Origin: Phycisphaerales bacterium
Lineage (GTDB): Bacteria; Planctomycetota; Phycisphaerae; SM23-33
NCBI GenBank assembly: GCA_003153915.1
Contig: PMBX01000040.1
Coordinates: forward strand, 1 to 10,258
Direction: 5' to 3'
DNA: 10,258 nucleotides
Shown here: positions 1-5,891 of the stretch, piece by piece
How positions within the stretch are numbered: position 1 is the stretch's first letter
Layout: each line of letters opens with the position of its first letter
Program-made: the position numbers and the translations under genes
The notes under the pieces: model-generated
What the model was told of the DNA's origin: nothing
Seen by the model: the letters and a program-made list of their open reading frames with translations, nothing else
Databases searched by the model: none

Positions 1-508
1 CCTCGCGGACCATTTCGTCGCAAAGCTCCGCCAGTTCCACAGGGCCTGGCGTGGTGTTGGAGGCGGGGATGATCCGCCGGCCAGTCTCATAATTGATCGT
101 CCCCAGCAAGGCCGCCTTGTGTCCCGCTTGCTCCAGGACGGCTCGGATGAGATAAGTCACCGTGCTCTTGCCCTTGGTGCCGGTGACACCGATGTTGACC
201 AACTTCCTGGAAGGCCAGCCGAGTATCGCCTGTGCAAGTCTGCCCACCGCTTCCCGCGTGTCGGCGACAACGGCGAGGGGGAAACCGTCTGGTATACCCG
301 AGGGGTCCTGACAGACGGCCGCGGCGCTGCCGGCCGCCAGGGCGGCGGGAAGGTATTTGTGGCCGTCGTCATTCCATCCGCGGACGGCCACGAAGCAGCA
401 TCCGCTCCCGCATCGCCGTGAATCGCTCGCCACGGTGGTCACTTCCGTGTCGCCTCGGCGATGAAGAATTCGGACCTCCGCGGCCTCCAATAGCTCGCTG
501 AATCGCAT
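1..508 (-). CDS. murE: MurE, UDP-N-acetylmuramoyl-tripeptide synthetase (partial, C-terminus off window)
   Basis: Cytoplasmic ATP-dependent ligase that adds the third residue of the peptidoglycan stem peptide (meso-diaminopimelate or lysine) to UDP-MurNAc-L-Ala-D-Glu. The visible 169 residues begin at an ATG 55 nt after the ftsI stop. The N-terminal Mur ligase domain carries the ASDSRR signature near residues 28-32, followed by FVAVRGWNDDGHKY at 39-52. The ATP-binding loop GVTGTKGKST is at 107-116, followed by LLGTINYETG (134-143) and SNTTPGPVEL (150-159), which are MurE-type substrate-site motifs. This combination separates it from MurC, MurD, MurF and FolC. The loop reads GTKGKST where E. 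coli has GTNGKTT. The domain that selects the third amino acid lies outside the window, so DAP and lysine specificity cannot be told apart. It is the last visible gene of the dcw operon. No strong Shine-Dalgarno precedes the ATG (only ACAGG). Confidence 0.93.
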   Translation of the reverse strand, partial: MRFSELLEAAEVRILHRRGDTEVTTVASDSRRCGSGCCFVAVRGWNDDGHKYLPAALAAGSAAAVCQDPSGIPDGFPLAVVADTREAVGRLAQAILGWPSRKLVNIGVTGTKGKSTVTYLIRAVLEQAGHKAALLGTINYETGRRIIPASNTTPGPVELAELCDEMVRE

Positions 509-563
509 GGCCTGTGAGCCTGTATGGAACGGAGCAAGCTCCGCTACGGTCTTTTACGTCGAA

Positions 564-2366
564 TCAGTCGTGATTGGCCGACGCCAGGGCTCCCGTCGTG
601 GGCCTGGCGACAAGCGTTCCTGTCGTGTCGGCTTGAATATCGGAAGGAACGTTCAGGTAAGAAAGCGTCCGTGCCAGGACCTTCTTGACGTATGGCGCGG
701 CCACCGTGGCGCCAAAATGCCCCAGCGACTTGTCCGGCCAGTAGATGGAGATCAGGCAGACCACCTCGGGCCTGCCCACGGGCGCCCCGCCGATAAAGGA
801 TCCGACGAAGGCCCCGTCGATATATCCTCCCCGGGCCGGAATCTGCGCCGTTCCCGTCTTGCCCCAACTGGTCCAGCGGTCCAGTTTGCATGCCTTGCCC
901 GTGCCCCGCTCAACCACCTGGGCAAGGACGGCGAGTGTTTCCTCGCAGGTGGCTTCCTTCAGCACGCGGGAGACGACCTGGCGCTGGCCCTGCCAGACCG
1001 TCTTTCCGGAAGAGTCGTTAATGTGATCGACAATCCATGGCTTCAGCAGCAACCCGCCGTTGGCAATAGCTGAATAGGCCATAATCAACTGTAGCGACGT
1101 GACGGAGACTTCCTGGCCGAAGGGAACCCGGCGGGTGCTGTAACCGTCCCACTTGCGCAACGGCCGCACTATTCCAGCGCTCTCCCCTGGCAGTTCCACG
1201 CCCGTATCGCGTCCGAAACCGGATGTTTCCAGAATTTCCGACAGCTTGCGATTGCCCAGTTTCTCTCCGACCTTGGCCATACCGATGTTGCTGGAATAGA
1301 CTATGACATCCGTCAAGGACAAGTCGCCGTAACTGGCGCCGTGGTCGCTGATCTTTCCGCCTTGCGGGGCGTTATATGTTCCGTTCTCGCAGAAGATCGT
1401 GGTCTGATAATTCACTATCCCCGCATCCACCGCCGCGGCGGCAACGATAGGCTTAAAGGCGCTGCCCGGTTCGTAAGGGGCGCAGATGGCCTTGTTGGTG
1501 ATCCGCTCAGCCGGTGTGGTTGTGAAGTCGTCGGGATTGAAGGTCGGCATGGAACACATGCCTAATATCTGGCCGGTGTGAGGATTGACCACTATACCCA
1601 CGCCCCACTTGGCCTTGAATTTCTCCAGCGACTCGGCGACCGCTTCCTGGAGGAAGCCCTGGATGGACACGTCCAGGCTGAGGAAGATGTGTTTACCGTC
1701 CTGTGGAAGCTTGCCTTCCCCGATGATCGGCCAGATCGCTCGGCGCCTCGCGTCGGCCAGGACGACCTTGGATCCAGCCAGCGCGGCCAGTTGGTTGTCC
1801 TGGGTAAGTTCCACGCCCGCCCCGCCCACGCCGTCGTGACGGCGGAATCCCACGATGGTAGCGCCCAATTCCGCGTTGGGATACTCGCGTCTCCATTCAT
1901 ACGTAATTTCAAAGGCGGATATATGGAGTTTTTGGATGGCCTGGGCCTGCTGTTCGGTAATGTCCCTTTTGATCCAGGCAAACCGCCCGTCACGGTGAAG
2001 CACGACGGTCTGCTGGACCTCCACGGGACTGATTCCCAAGGCTTCGCCGACGCGCAGGCACGTATCGGCCAGCTCATTGTCACGGATCATGCCCGGATCC
2101 ACATAGCAGCTCGGTGACTGCCGGCTACCGGCCAGGAGGACGTAACGGCGGTAGGCTCGGGCGAAGATGTTTCCAGGCCGTGCCGGCAGCGGGATGGTCA
2201 TCCGCTGCTGCCTGGACGCTTGGCGGACGCGGGCCTCGCGCTGGGAGGTATTGGCAAGTATCCAAGCCATGTAAGACAGCAACCCCACCGCCACTAACAC
2301 CAGCAGACCAAAGACGATCCTGTACCGCCATATCCCAGGCAAGTCGTCTTTTCCTTTCCTAGTCAC
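564..2366 (-). CDS. ftsI: FtsI/PBP3-type septal peptidoglycan transpeptidase (class B PBP)
   Basis: Inner-membrane D,D-transpeptidase that cross-links septal peptidoglycan with FtsW. I use the GTG at 2366 (600 aa) because GAGGT lies 7 nt upstream; the frame also opens at a GTG at 2384 without a Shine-Dalgarno. One membrane helix spans about residues 16-38. The transpeptidase domain has all three penicillin-binding motifs: SAFK with catalytic Ser302 and Lys305 in the context YEPGSAFKP, SSN at 358-360, and KTGT at 503-506. FGQEVSVTSLQL near 416-427 is also typical of the family. No PASTA domain is visible. The N-terminal pedestal is recognisable (DLxxQ-like LDVSIQGFLQEAV near 231-243), but the usual RGxIxDRxG motif is replaced by RPGNIFARAYRR at 63-74. 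The gene follows ftsL by 20 nt and precedes murE, the standard dcw order. Another class B PBP such as SpoVD is possible in principle, but position and the lack of PASTA favour FtsI. Confidence 0.93.
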   Translation of the reverse strand: MTRKGKDDLPGIWRYRIVFGLLVLVAVGLLSYMAWILANTSQREARVRQASRQQRMTIPLPARPGNIFARAYRRYVLLAGSRQSPSCYVDPGMIRDNELADTCLRVGEALGISPVEVQQTVVLHRDGRFAWIKRDITEQQAQAIQKLHISAFEITYEWRREYPNAELGATIVGFRRHDGVGGAGVELTQDNQLAALAGSKVVLADARRRAIWPIIGEGKLPQDGKHIFLSLDVSIQGFLQEAVAESLEKFKAKWGVGIVVNPHTGQILGMCSMPTFNPDDFTTTPAERITNKAICAPYEPGSAFKPIVAAAAVDAGIVNYQTTIFCENGTYNAPQGGKISDHGASYGDLSLTDVIVYSSNIGMAKVGEKLGNRKLSEILETSGFGRDTGVELPGESAGIVRPLRKWDGYSTRRVPFGQEVSVTSLQLIMAYSAIANGGLLLKPWIVDHINDSSGKTVWQGQRQVVSRVLKEATCEETLAVLAQVVERGTGKACKLDRWTSWGKTGTAQIPARGGYIDGAFVGSFIGGAPVGRPEVVCLISIYWPDKSLGHFGATVAAPYVKKVLARTLSYLNVPSDIQADTTGTLVARPTTGALASANHD

Positions 2367-2386
2367 CACTGCGACCTCATGCACTG

Positions 2387-2686
2387 CTATCGTTTGTGTT
2401 CTCGTGGAACCGGCGGCGTTGCCGGTCCGGTCTTAGGCACTTCGCAGGCCACATTGCTCTTTTCCACAAATCCCAGACCCATCTCATCGGCCCGGCGGCG
2501 GACCTGGCCAGGAGCGACCAAGTACCCCAGGCGGACCTGCTGGTCCCACAACTTGCGCCGCATCTCCACGCGATATTGATACTCAAGTTGTTGAATCTGA
2601 TGGCGTTCGGAAAGCTCGGCCCCGCGGAGATGGATCAGCCCCAGGGCGATGGCCGTCAGCGACACAATGACCAATACAAACCGCAC
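2387..2686 (-). CDS. ftsL: FtsL-like bitopic cell-division protein
   Basis: Small single-pass membrane protein, by position and architecture the FtsL of the FtsQ-FtsL-FtsB divisome complex that activates FtsI/FtsW. I use the GTG at 2686 (99 aa), which has GGGAG/GGAGCGG just upstream and lies 19 nt after the LysM gene stop. The frame stays open to a GTG at 2767, but that extension lies inside the conserved end of the LysM gene and is probably a shadow. A membrane helix covers residues 2-19 (VLVIVSLTAIALGLIHL). A charged, heptad-like stretch follows at about 23-52. LGYLVAPGQVRRRADEMGL at 53-71 matches the FtsL/FtsB pattern of a short hydrophobic segment after the coiled coil. The tail is proline-rich and ends REHKR. 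FtsL families are too divergent to prove by eye, so the call rests largely on its place directly before ftsI. Confidence 0.78.
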   Translation of the reverse strand: MRFVLVIVSLTAIALGLIHLRGAELSERHQIQQLEYQYRVEMRRKLWDQQVRLGYLVAPGQVRRRADEMGLGFVEKSNVACEVPKTGPATPPVPREHKR

Positions 2687-2705
2687 GTTTCCGCTCCCGG
2701 CATCG

Positions 2706-3740
2706 TTAGCCCGGTATCTCCAACTTTGTTCCGACCGCCACTCGTTGCGAGTCGTCCAACTTGCCACGGTTTGCGTTGCGAAGCTTCAGGATCGTGGCCT
2801 TATTGTCGTTGCCCATCGTCTTACGGGCGATCTTAGCAAGGTTGTCGCCTGAGGCGACGACGTAAATTTTCCCGCTTTGTGCGGCGGGCTTGCCGGGAAC
2901 CTGATGCGCTCCGGTGGCAGGATGGTCGGACTTGACCGACGGCGAAGCCGCGGCCAGGTGCTTTTCCAGTTCGTCAATATTCAACTGTCGCGTGCTGTCC
3001 GGGGCCTGCGTGGCCTTCATGCCGCCGCCTGCCGCCACGGGCGCTCCGCCCGGTAATGGAGGAATCACCAGCTTCTGTCCCACTGCAAGAACCGATTCGC
3101 CCTTGAGGGTTCCCTTGTTGGCTTCAAAGATTCGATGGTATTCCTTCTCGTTGGTTGGCCCGTAAACGGTTCGGGCGATCTTTCGCAACGTGTCCTTTGG
3201 CGCAACAGTATAGGTTCGTTCCACCACAGCGGGTTCTGCCGGGGCCCGCTCCGCCACGGCGGGGGCCTCCGCGTCCTTGGTAATGCGGGTCTTCAGCGAA
3301 GCGGTCAATTCCTCACTGGCGGCCGGAGCGGGGGCAGACAGTGTTTCCAACGCGCTGAGCAACGAGGATTCCTGGGAGGACTTGACGGAGGAATTCCCCG
3401 CGGGACTTGCCATTGCCACCGCCACCGTGGGGGTCGTCTGGGAAGTCGCCGGCGCCGCGACAGCGGGCATCGCAGGCTGTCGTGTCGGCGCTTCGGCCAA
3501 GGCGGGCTTGAGTACCTCCGATGTCCGTGGGCCTAGGCGGGCCACGACTTCTCCCGGAGCTGACACGGCGGGAGAGGCGTCTTCACTAGCCGGCAGCGTG
3601 GCGATTTTGAAGGGGTCGTTGACCGCCTCGCTCGGAGCGGGCGCGGTTTTACCGCCTCCGGTCAACTCCGTCAAAACCAGCCCGAACATCACAATGAAAA
3701 ACAGCCCGACTAACAGACCAATCCTTGTCTCTTTAGCCAT
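2706..3740 (-). CDS. Membrane-anchored protein with two LysM peptidoglycan-binding domains
   Basis: Predicted bitopic envelope protein of 344 aa. I use the ATG at 3740 (MAKETRIG, with GGAG 9 nt upstream); an ATG at 3755 would add five residues. A membrane helix is at about residues 7-27 (IGLLVGLFFIVMFGLVL). It is followed by about 145 residues of low-complexity Ala/Pro/Ser/Thr-rich sequence, presumably a flexible periplasmic spacer. Two LysM modules follow: one at about 175-227 (TYTVAPKDTLRKIARTVYG through LVIPPLP) and one at about 291-343 (IYVVASGDNLAKIARKTMG through KLEIPG, which ends the protein). LysM folds bind N-acetylglucosamine-containing glycan, so the protein probably tethers or senses peptidoglycan. 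No hydrolase or transpeptidase domain is visible. It sits between rsmH (24 nt upstream) and ftsL (19 nt downstream), where many bacteria have ftsL immediately. A division or septal wall role is inferred from that position only. Confidence 0.88.
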   Translation of the reverse strand: MAKETRIGLLVGLFFIVMFGLVLTELTGGGKTAPAPSEAVNDPFKIATLPASEDASPAVSAPGEVVARLGPRTSEVLKPALAEAPTRQPAMPAVAAPATSQTTPTVAVAMASPAGNSSVKSSQESSLLSALETLSAPAPAASEELTASLKTRITKDAEAPAVAERAPAEPAVVERTYTVAPKDTLRKIARTVYGPTNEKEYHRIFEANKGTLKGESVLAVGQKLVIPPLPGGAPVAAGGGMKATQAPDSTRQLNIDELEKHLAAASPSVKSDHPATGAHQVPGKPAAQSGKIYVVASGDNLAKIARKTMGNDNKATILKLRNANRGKLDDSQRVAVGTKLEIPG

Positions 3741-3764
3741 GATCCCAGGCTCCATCCAAAGGTT

Positions 3765-4679
3765 CTACCGCATTCGTTGTGCCGCTCGAAACTTCGCCGA
3801 GCGGCTCCGAGGATTCTCGGCCACTTCCTGTGCCGAGGGCGCAATCGGTTTGGGCGTCAACCGCTTGGCAATGCCTGACTCCGCCCAGCGGGCAAAAGCC
3901 TGTTTGACGCGCCGGTCCTCAAGCGAATGAAAACTAATAATCCCAACCCGACCGTCCGGGGTCAAGAGGCCAGGCAAAAGCTCCAGCAATCTTTCCAGGC
4001 TCGCCAGTTCGTCGTTGACGGCGATGCGGAGCGCCTGGAACGTCCGGGTGGCCGGATGGACGCCCCGGCGGGTTCGCCCAACGGGGCGGGGCATTGCCGA
4101 GGTGATGATCCCGGCCAATTCTTCCGTTCGACCGATCCGCCCGCTCCGCCGGGCGGAGACAATGGCTCGCGCGATCCGCCGGCTGTAACGTTCCTCGCCA
4201 TATTCATAGATCAGGTCGGCCAGTTCCTTCTCGCCCAGGCAATTGACCAGATCCGCCGCGGTCTTAGGCCCGGTCGGGTCCATCCTCATGTCCAATGGAC
4301 CGTCCCGCAAGAAACTCATTCCCCGTTGCGGGTCGTCCAACTGGCTGGAGGAGACGCCCAGGTCCGCCAGTACCACATCCGCCGCCTCCTGGCCGGCCTG
4401 TCGCAGCACTTCGTCCAGTTGCGAGAAATTGGCTGCAAACAGGCGCACGCGGGAACCGAATCTCTCCAATCGGCGCTTGGCGTGGCGGAGATTGGCGGGG
4501 TCTAGGTCCATACCGATCAGTTTCGCTTGCTGCCCGGCAGCTTGGAGAAGCGCCTCGCAATGACCGCCTTGGCCCACCGTGCAATCTACCAACACTCCCC
4601 CCCCCTGCGGCGAGAGCATCTCGACTACCTCGCGGCCCAGGACGGGGATGTGTCCGGAGGCGTCTGCCATACCATCCAT
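3765..4679 (-). CDS. rsmH: RsmH (MraW), 16S rRNA m4C1402 methyltransferase
   Basis: S-adenosylmethionine-dependent methyltransferase that modifies N4 of C1402 in the decoding centre of 16S rRNA. Its 304 residues match the usual family length of about 300-315. Family motifs in order: GHIPVLGREVVEML at 9-22, the SAM-binding loop VDCTVGQGGH at 31-40, IGMDLDP at 55-61, LADLGVSSSQLDDPQRGMSF at 104-123, GPLDMRMD at 127-134, HPATRTFQALRIAVNDEL at 208-225, ISFHSLEDRRVK at 248-259, and NPRSRSAKFR at 289-298. I use the ATG at 4679, 9 nt after the small upstream gene. A second ATG at 4670 (MADASGHIP) is equally plausible because neither has a strong Shine-Dalgarno. Codons 25-28 contain an uninterrupted run of nine G (minus strand) just before the SAM loop. 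Confidence 0.97.
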   Translation of the reverse strand: MDGMADASGHIPVLGREVVEMLSPQGGGVLVDCTVGQGGHCEALLQAAGQQAKLIGMDLDPANLRHAKRRLERFGSRVRLFAANFSQLDEVLRQAGQEAADVVLADLGVSSSQLDDPQRGMSFLRDGPLDMRMDPTGPKTAADLVNCLGEKELADLIYEYGEERYSRRIARAIVSARRSGRIGRTEELAGIITSAMPRPVGRTRRGVHPATRTFQALRIAVNDELASLERLLELLPGLLTPDGRVGIISFHSLEDRRVKQAFARWAESGIAKRLTPKPIAPSAQEVAENPRSRSAKFRAAQRMR

Positions 4680-4688
4680 TGGGAGCTT

Positions 4689-4931
4689 CTAGACAGAGGG
4701 AATCACGTCCTGGATCGCCGATCGCGCGTGGGGGGATAGGCCAACCCGTGCATACTCATCCCCCAGCGCCTGAACGCGCGCCAGTCGTCTGGCCAGTTCC
4801 AGCAGGCGCCGCCGCTGTCCATCACTAAATGTCGATGGGCTGGCCAACTCGCGCCGCAGTTCGGCAAACATCGCTTGGGGGCGTCCCTGCCTCCCTCGAA
4901 GCTCGCACTGGACTGTCTGGGGGATGAGCAT
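4689..4931 (-). CDS. Uncharacterised 80-residue protein between mraZ and rsmH
   Basis: I do not recognise a family. The ORF is judged real because its ATG has a good Shine-Dalgarno (AAAGGAA, about 7 nt upstream), it lies on the operon strand, and it ends 9 nt before rsmH, a spacing typical of translational coupling. The product is soluble by inspection: no signal peptide and no hydrophobic segment. It is rich in Arg, Leu and Ala and looks mostly helical, with an amphipathic stretch at about residues 36-56 (SDGQRRRLLELARRLARVQA). The C-terminus reads SAIQDVIPSV. Net charge is basic, so binding to nucleic acid or to an acidic partner is possible but unproven. A 73-nt gap with a 6-bp inverted repeat separates it from mraZ. 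Confidence 0.68.
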   Translation of the reverse strand: MLIPQTVQCELRGRQGRPQAMFAELRRELASPSTFSDGQRRRLLELARRLARVQALGDEYARVGLSPHARSAIQDVIPSV

Positions 4932-4976
4932 GCCAAGATTCCTTTCTCACCGGGCCGAAGTATCCATTCTTCTTTC

Positions 4977-4999
4977 GGCGGGTCGCAGCCGCTCCCGCC
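4977..4999 (-). repeat. Inverted repeat between mraZ and the 80-aa gene
   Basis: On the minus strand GGCGGG pairs perfectly with CCCGCC across an 11-nt loop. No U-tract follows in either direction, so it is not a canonical intrinsic terminator. It could be an intercistronic mRNA hairpin that separates mraZ from downstream expression, or chance in GC-rich sequence. Confidence 0.35.
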
Positions 5000-5004
5000 G
5001 TCGC

Positions 5005-5478
5005 CTACGATGCGTCCGAATTCACCGCGCCACCGGCACGGTCGGAAACCTCGTAGAGCACCTCTCCATAGGTCGGTAATGAATCACGAACGTGCGTGTC
5101 CCATTCGTCACCGGGCCATATCTCGATGTGATCGAACACGCCCACCAATGTCACCTTCTCCGAGATTACCGCTCGCTGCATCGACTTTTCCGGCAGGACC
5201 ACCCGCCCTTGCGCATCGGGCTTGAGAAGCCTTGCCATCGCGAACAGCAGGTCGATGCGGCGTGTCTGGCGATCCGGTAACGGCGACCGCTTCAACGTCG
5301 CCAGCAGGCGGCGATAGTACTGATCCGGGTACAGCCACAAGTGCCGGTCCGGCCCCAGTACCAGGATGAAGTCCTTTCCATCCTCTTTCGGGTCGATCTG
5401 CTCCCGCAGGGACGAACTGATCGCCAGCCTGTGCTTGGCGTCAACCGTCTGTTCAAACTCCCCGATGAGCAGTGCCAT
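5005..5478 (-). CDS. mraZ: MraZ, transcriptional regulator of the dcw operon
   Basis: DNA-binding regulator that in other bacteria forms a ring-shaped oligomer and controls its own dcw operon. The start is the ATG at 5478 (157 aa), with AAAGGT 7 nt upstream and the family's usual N-terminus (GEFEQTVDAKHRLAIS). The frame is open upstream to 5613, but that part resembles nothing and covers the promoter region. Two SpoVT/AbrB-like half-domains are visible: residues 6-20 (EFEQTVDAKHRLAIS) and about 97-110 (LLKPDAQGRVVLPE), the latter followed by VTLVGVFDHIEIW. The first half-domain has His where the usual DxKGR motif has Gly. Length is close to the normal 140-155. It is the first gene of the cluster, and phased GGGA elements lie just upstream. 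Confidence 0.92.
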   Translation of the reverse strand: MALLIGEFEQTVDAKHRLAISSSLREQIDPKEDGKDFILVLGPDRHLWLYPDQYYRRLLATLKRSPLPDRQTRRIDLLFAMARLLKPDAQGRVVLPEKSMQRAVISEKVTLVGVFDHIEIWPGDEWDTHVRDSLPTYGEVLYEVSDRAGGAVNSDAS

Positions 5479-5502
5479 TTTCTGGACCTTTTCACCGCCG
5501 AA

Positions 5503-5537
5503 TGGGATTGGTAGGGAAATTATTCCACTAACAGGGA
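5503..5537 (-). promoter_or_regulatory. Candidate MraZ operator: phased GGGA repeats
   Basis: On the plus strand TGGGA (5503-5507), AGGGA (5513-5517) and AGGGA (5533-5537) share the same orientation. Their starts are offset by 10 and 30 bp, so all lie on one face of the helix; the slot at 5523 is degenerate (TTCCA). MraZ of E. coli is known to bind TGGGN repeats separated by 5 bp, that is, a 10-bp period. The elements lie 25-60 bp upstream of the mraZ ATG. Binding by this MraZ is inferred. Confidence 0.45.
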
Positions 5538-5677
5538 AGGTAGCAAGAAAAAAAACCTCGCCAGCCGCCCTCGACCGCGCCCAGTGATAGCTAACAGGAT
5601 ACTTACATGCCACATTTATTGGAATTCAATGCATGAAAGGCCACAAGATGTTGTTGTCATCCCGTTTGGGAATTTTT

Positions 5678-5705
5678 TTTATTCGCTTGAGAACCGACTT
5701 GTCAA
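5678..5705 (-). promoter_or_regulatory. Candidate sigma70-type promoter for the dcw operon
   Basis: On the minus strand a perfect TTGACA (-35, 5700-5705) is followed after 16 nt by AATAAA (-10, 5678-5683, four of six consensus positions). Shifting to TAAAAA gives an 18-nt spacer and the same score. Transcription would start near 5671 and leave a leader of about 190 nt before mraZ. It is the best match I found in this intergenic region, but planctomycete promoters are poorly defined. Confidence 0.42.
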
Positions 5706-5891
5706 ATAGCCTCACCAACGGGACCAGGCGGCAAGACCGCGCTAATCCACACAAGAAAAACATCGGCCCCGCAAGTTGGATCGCATGAGGGAAAACTCCA
5801 TGGCATGGCGGTAAACAGGTGGATCGCCGTTCGTGTTTGGCGGAGGGAAACCCGAGCCGTTTTTCGTGCTTGGCTTACCGGCCACCGCACA

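Larger units (their letters stand above)
5479..5891. other. Non-coding region between glycosyltransferase stop and mraZ start
   Basis: This 413-nt stretch has no convincing gene; short open frames on both strands lack Shine-Dalgarno sites and recognisable products. It holds a candidate mraZ promoter (5678-5705) and phased GGGA repeats (5503-5537), annotated separately. It also has an A-rich tract at 5547-5556 and a T-run at 5673-5680. I see no clear intrinsic terminator for the glycosyltransferase gene, so read-through into the dcw operon cannot be excluded. Confidence 0.6.

Noticed and set aside
531..542. Palindrome GGAGCAAGCTCC between ftsI and murE
   Set aside because: Only a 5-bp stem with a 2-nt loop and no U-tract; expected by chance in sequence of this composition.
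107..1073. Overlapping plus-strand open frames opposite murE and ftsI
   Set aside because: They lie opposite well-supported MurE and FtsI coding sequence and show no recognisable products.
3277..3930. A 217-codon open frame on the plus strand
   Set aside because: It is antisense to the Ala/Pro-rich spacer of the LysM protein and the end of rsmH, whose composition leaves the opposite frame open. No motif and no operon context.
5479..5613. N-terminal extension of MraZ
   Set aside because: The frame is open, but the 45 extra residues do not resemble MraZ, the region holds the phased GGGA elements, and the ATG at 5478 has a good Shine-Dalgarno and the family N-terminus.
5661..5680. CCCGTTTGGG followed by a T-run as a plus-strand terminator
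   Set aside because: The stem is only 3-4 bp and no plus-strand gene lies upstream; the T-run is better explained as the A-rich -10 area of the minus-strand promoter candidate.
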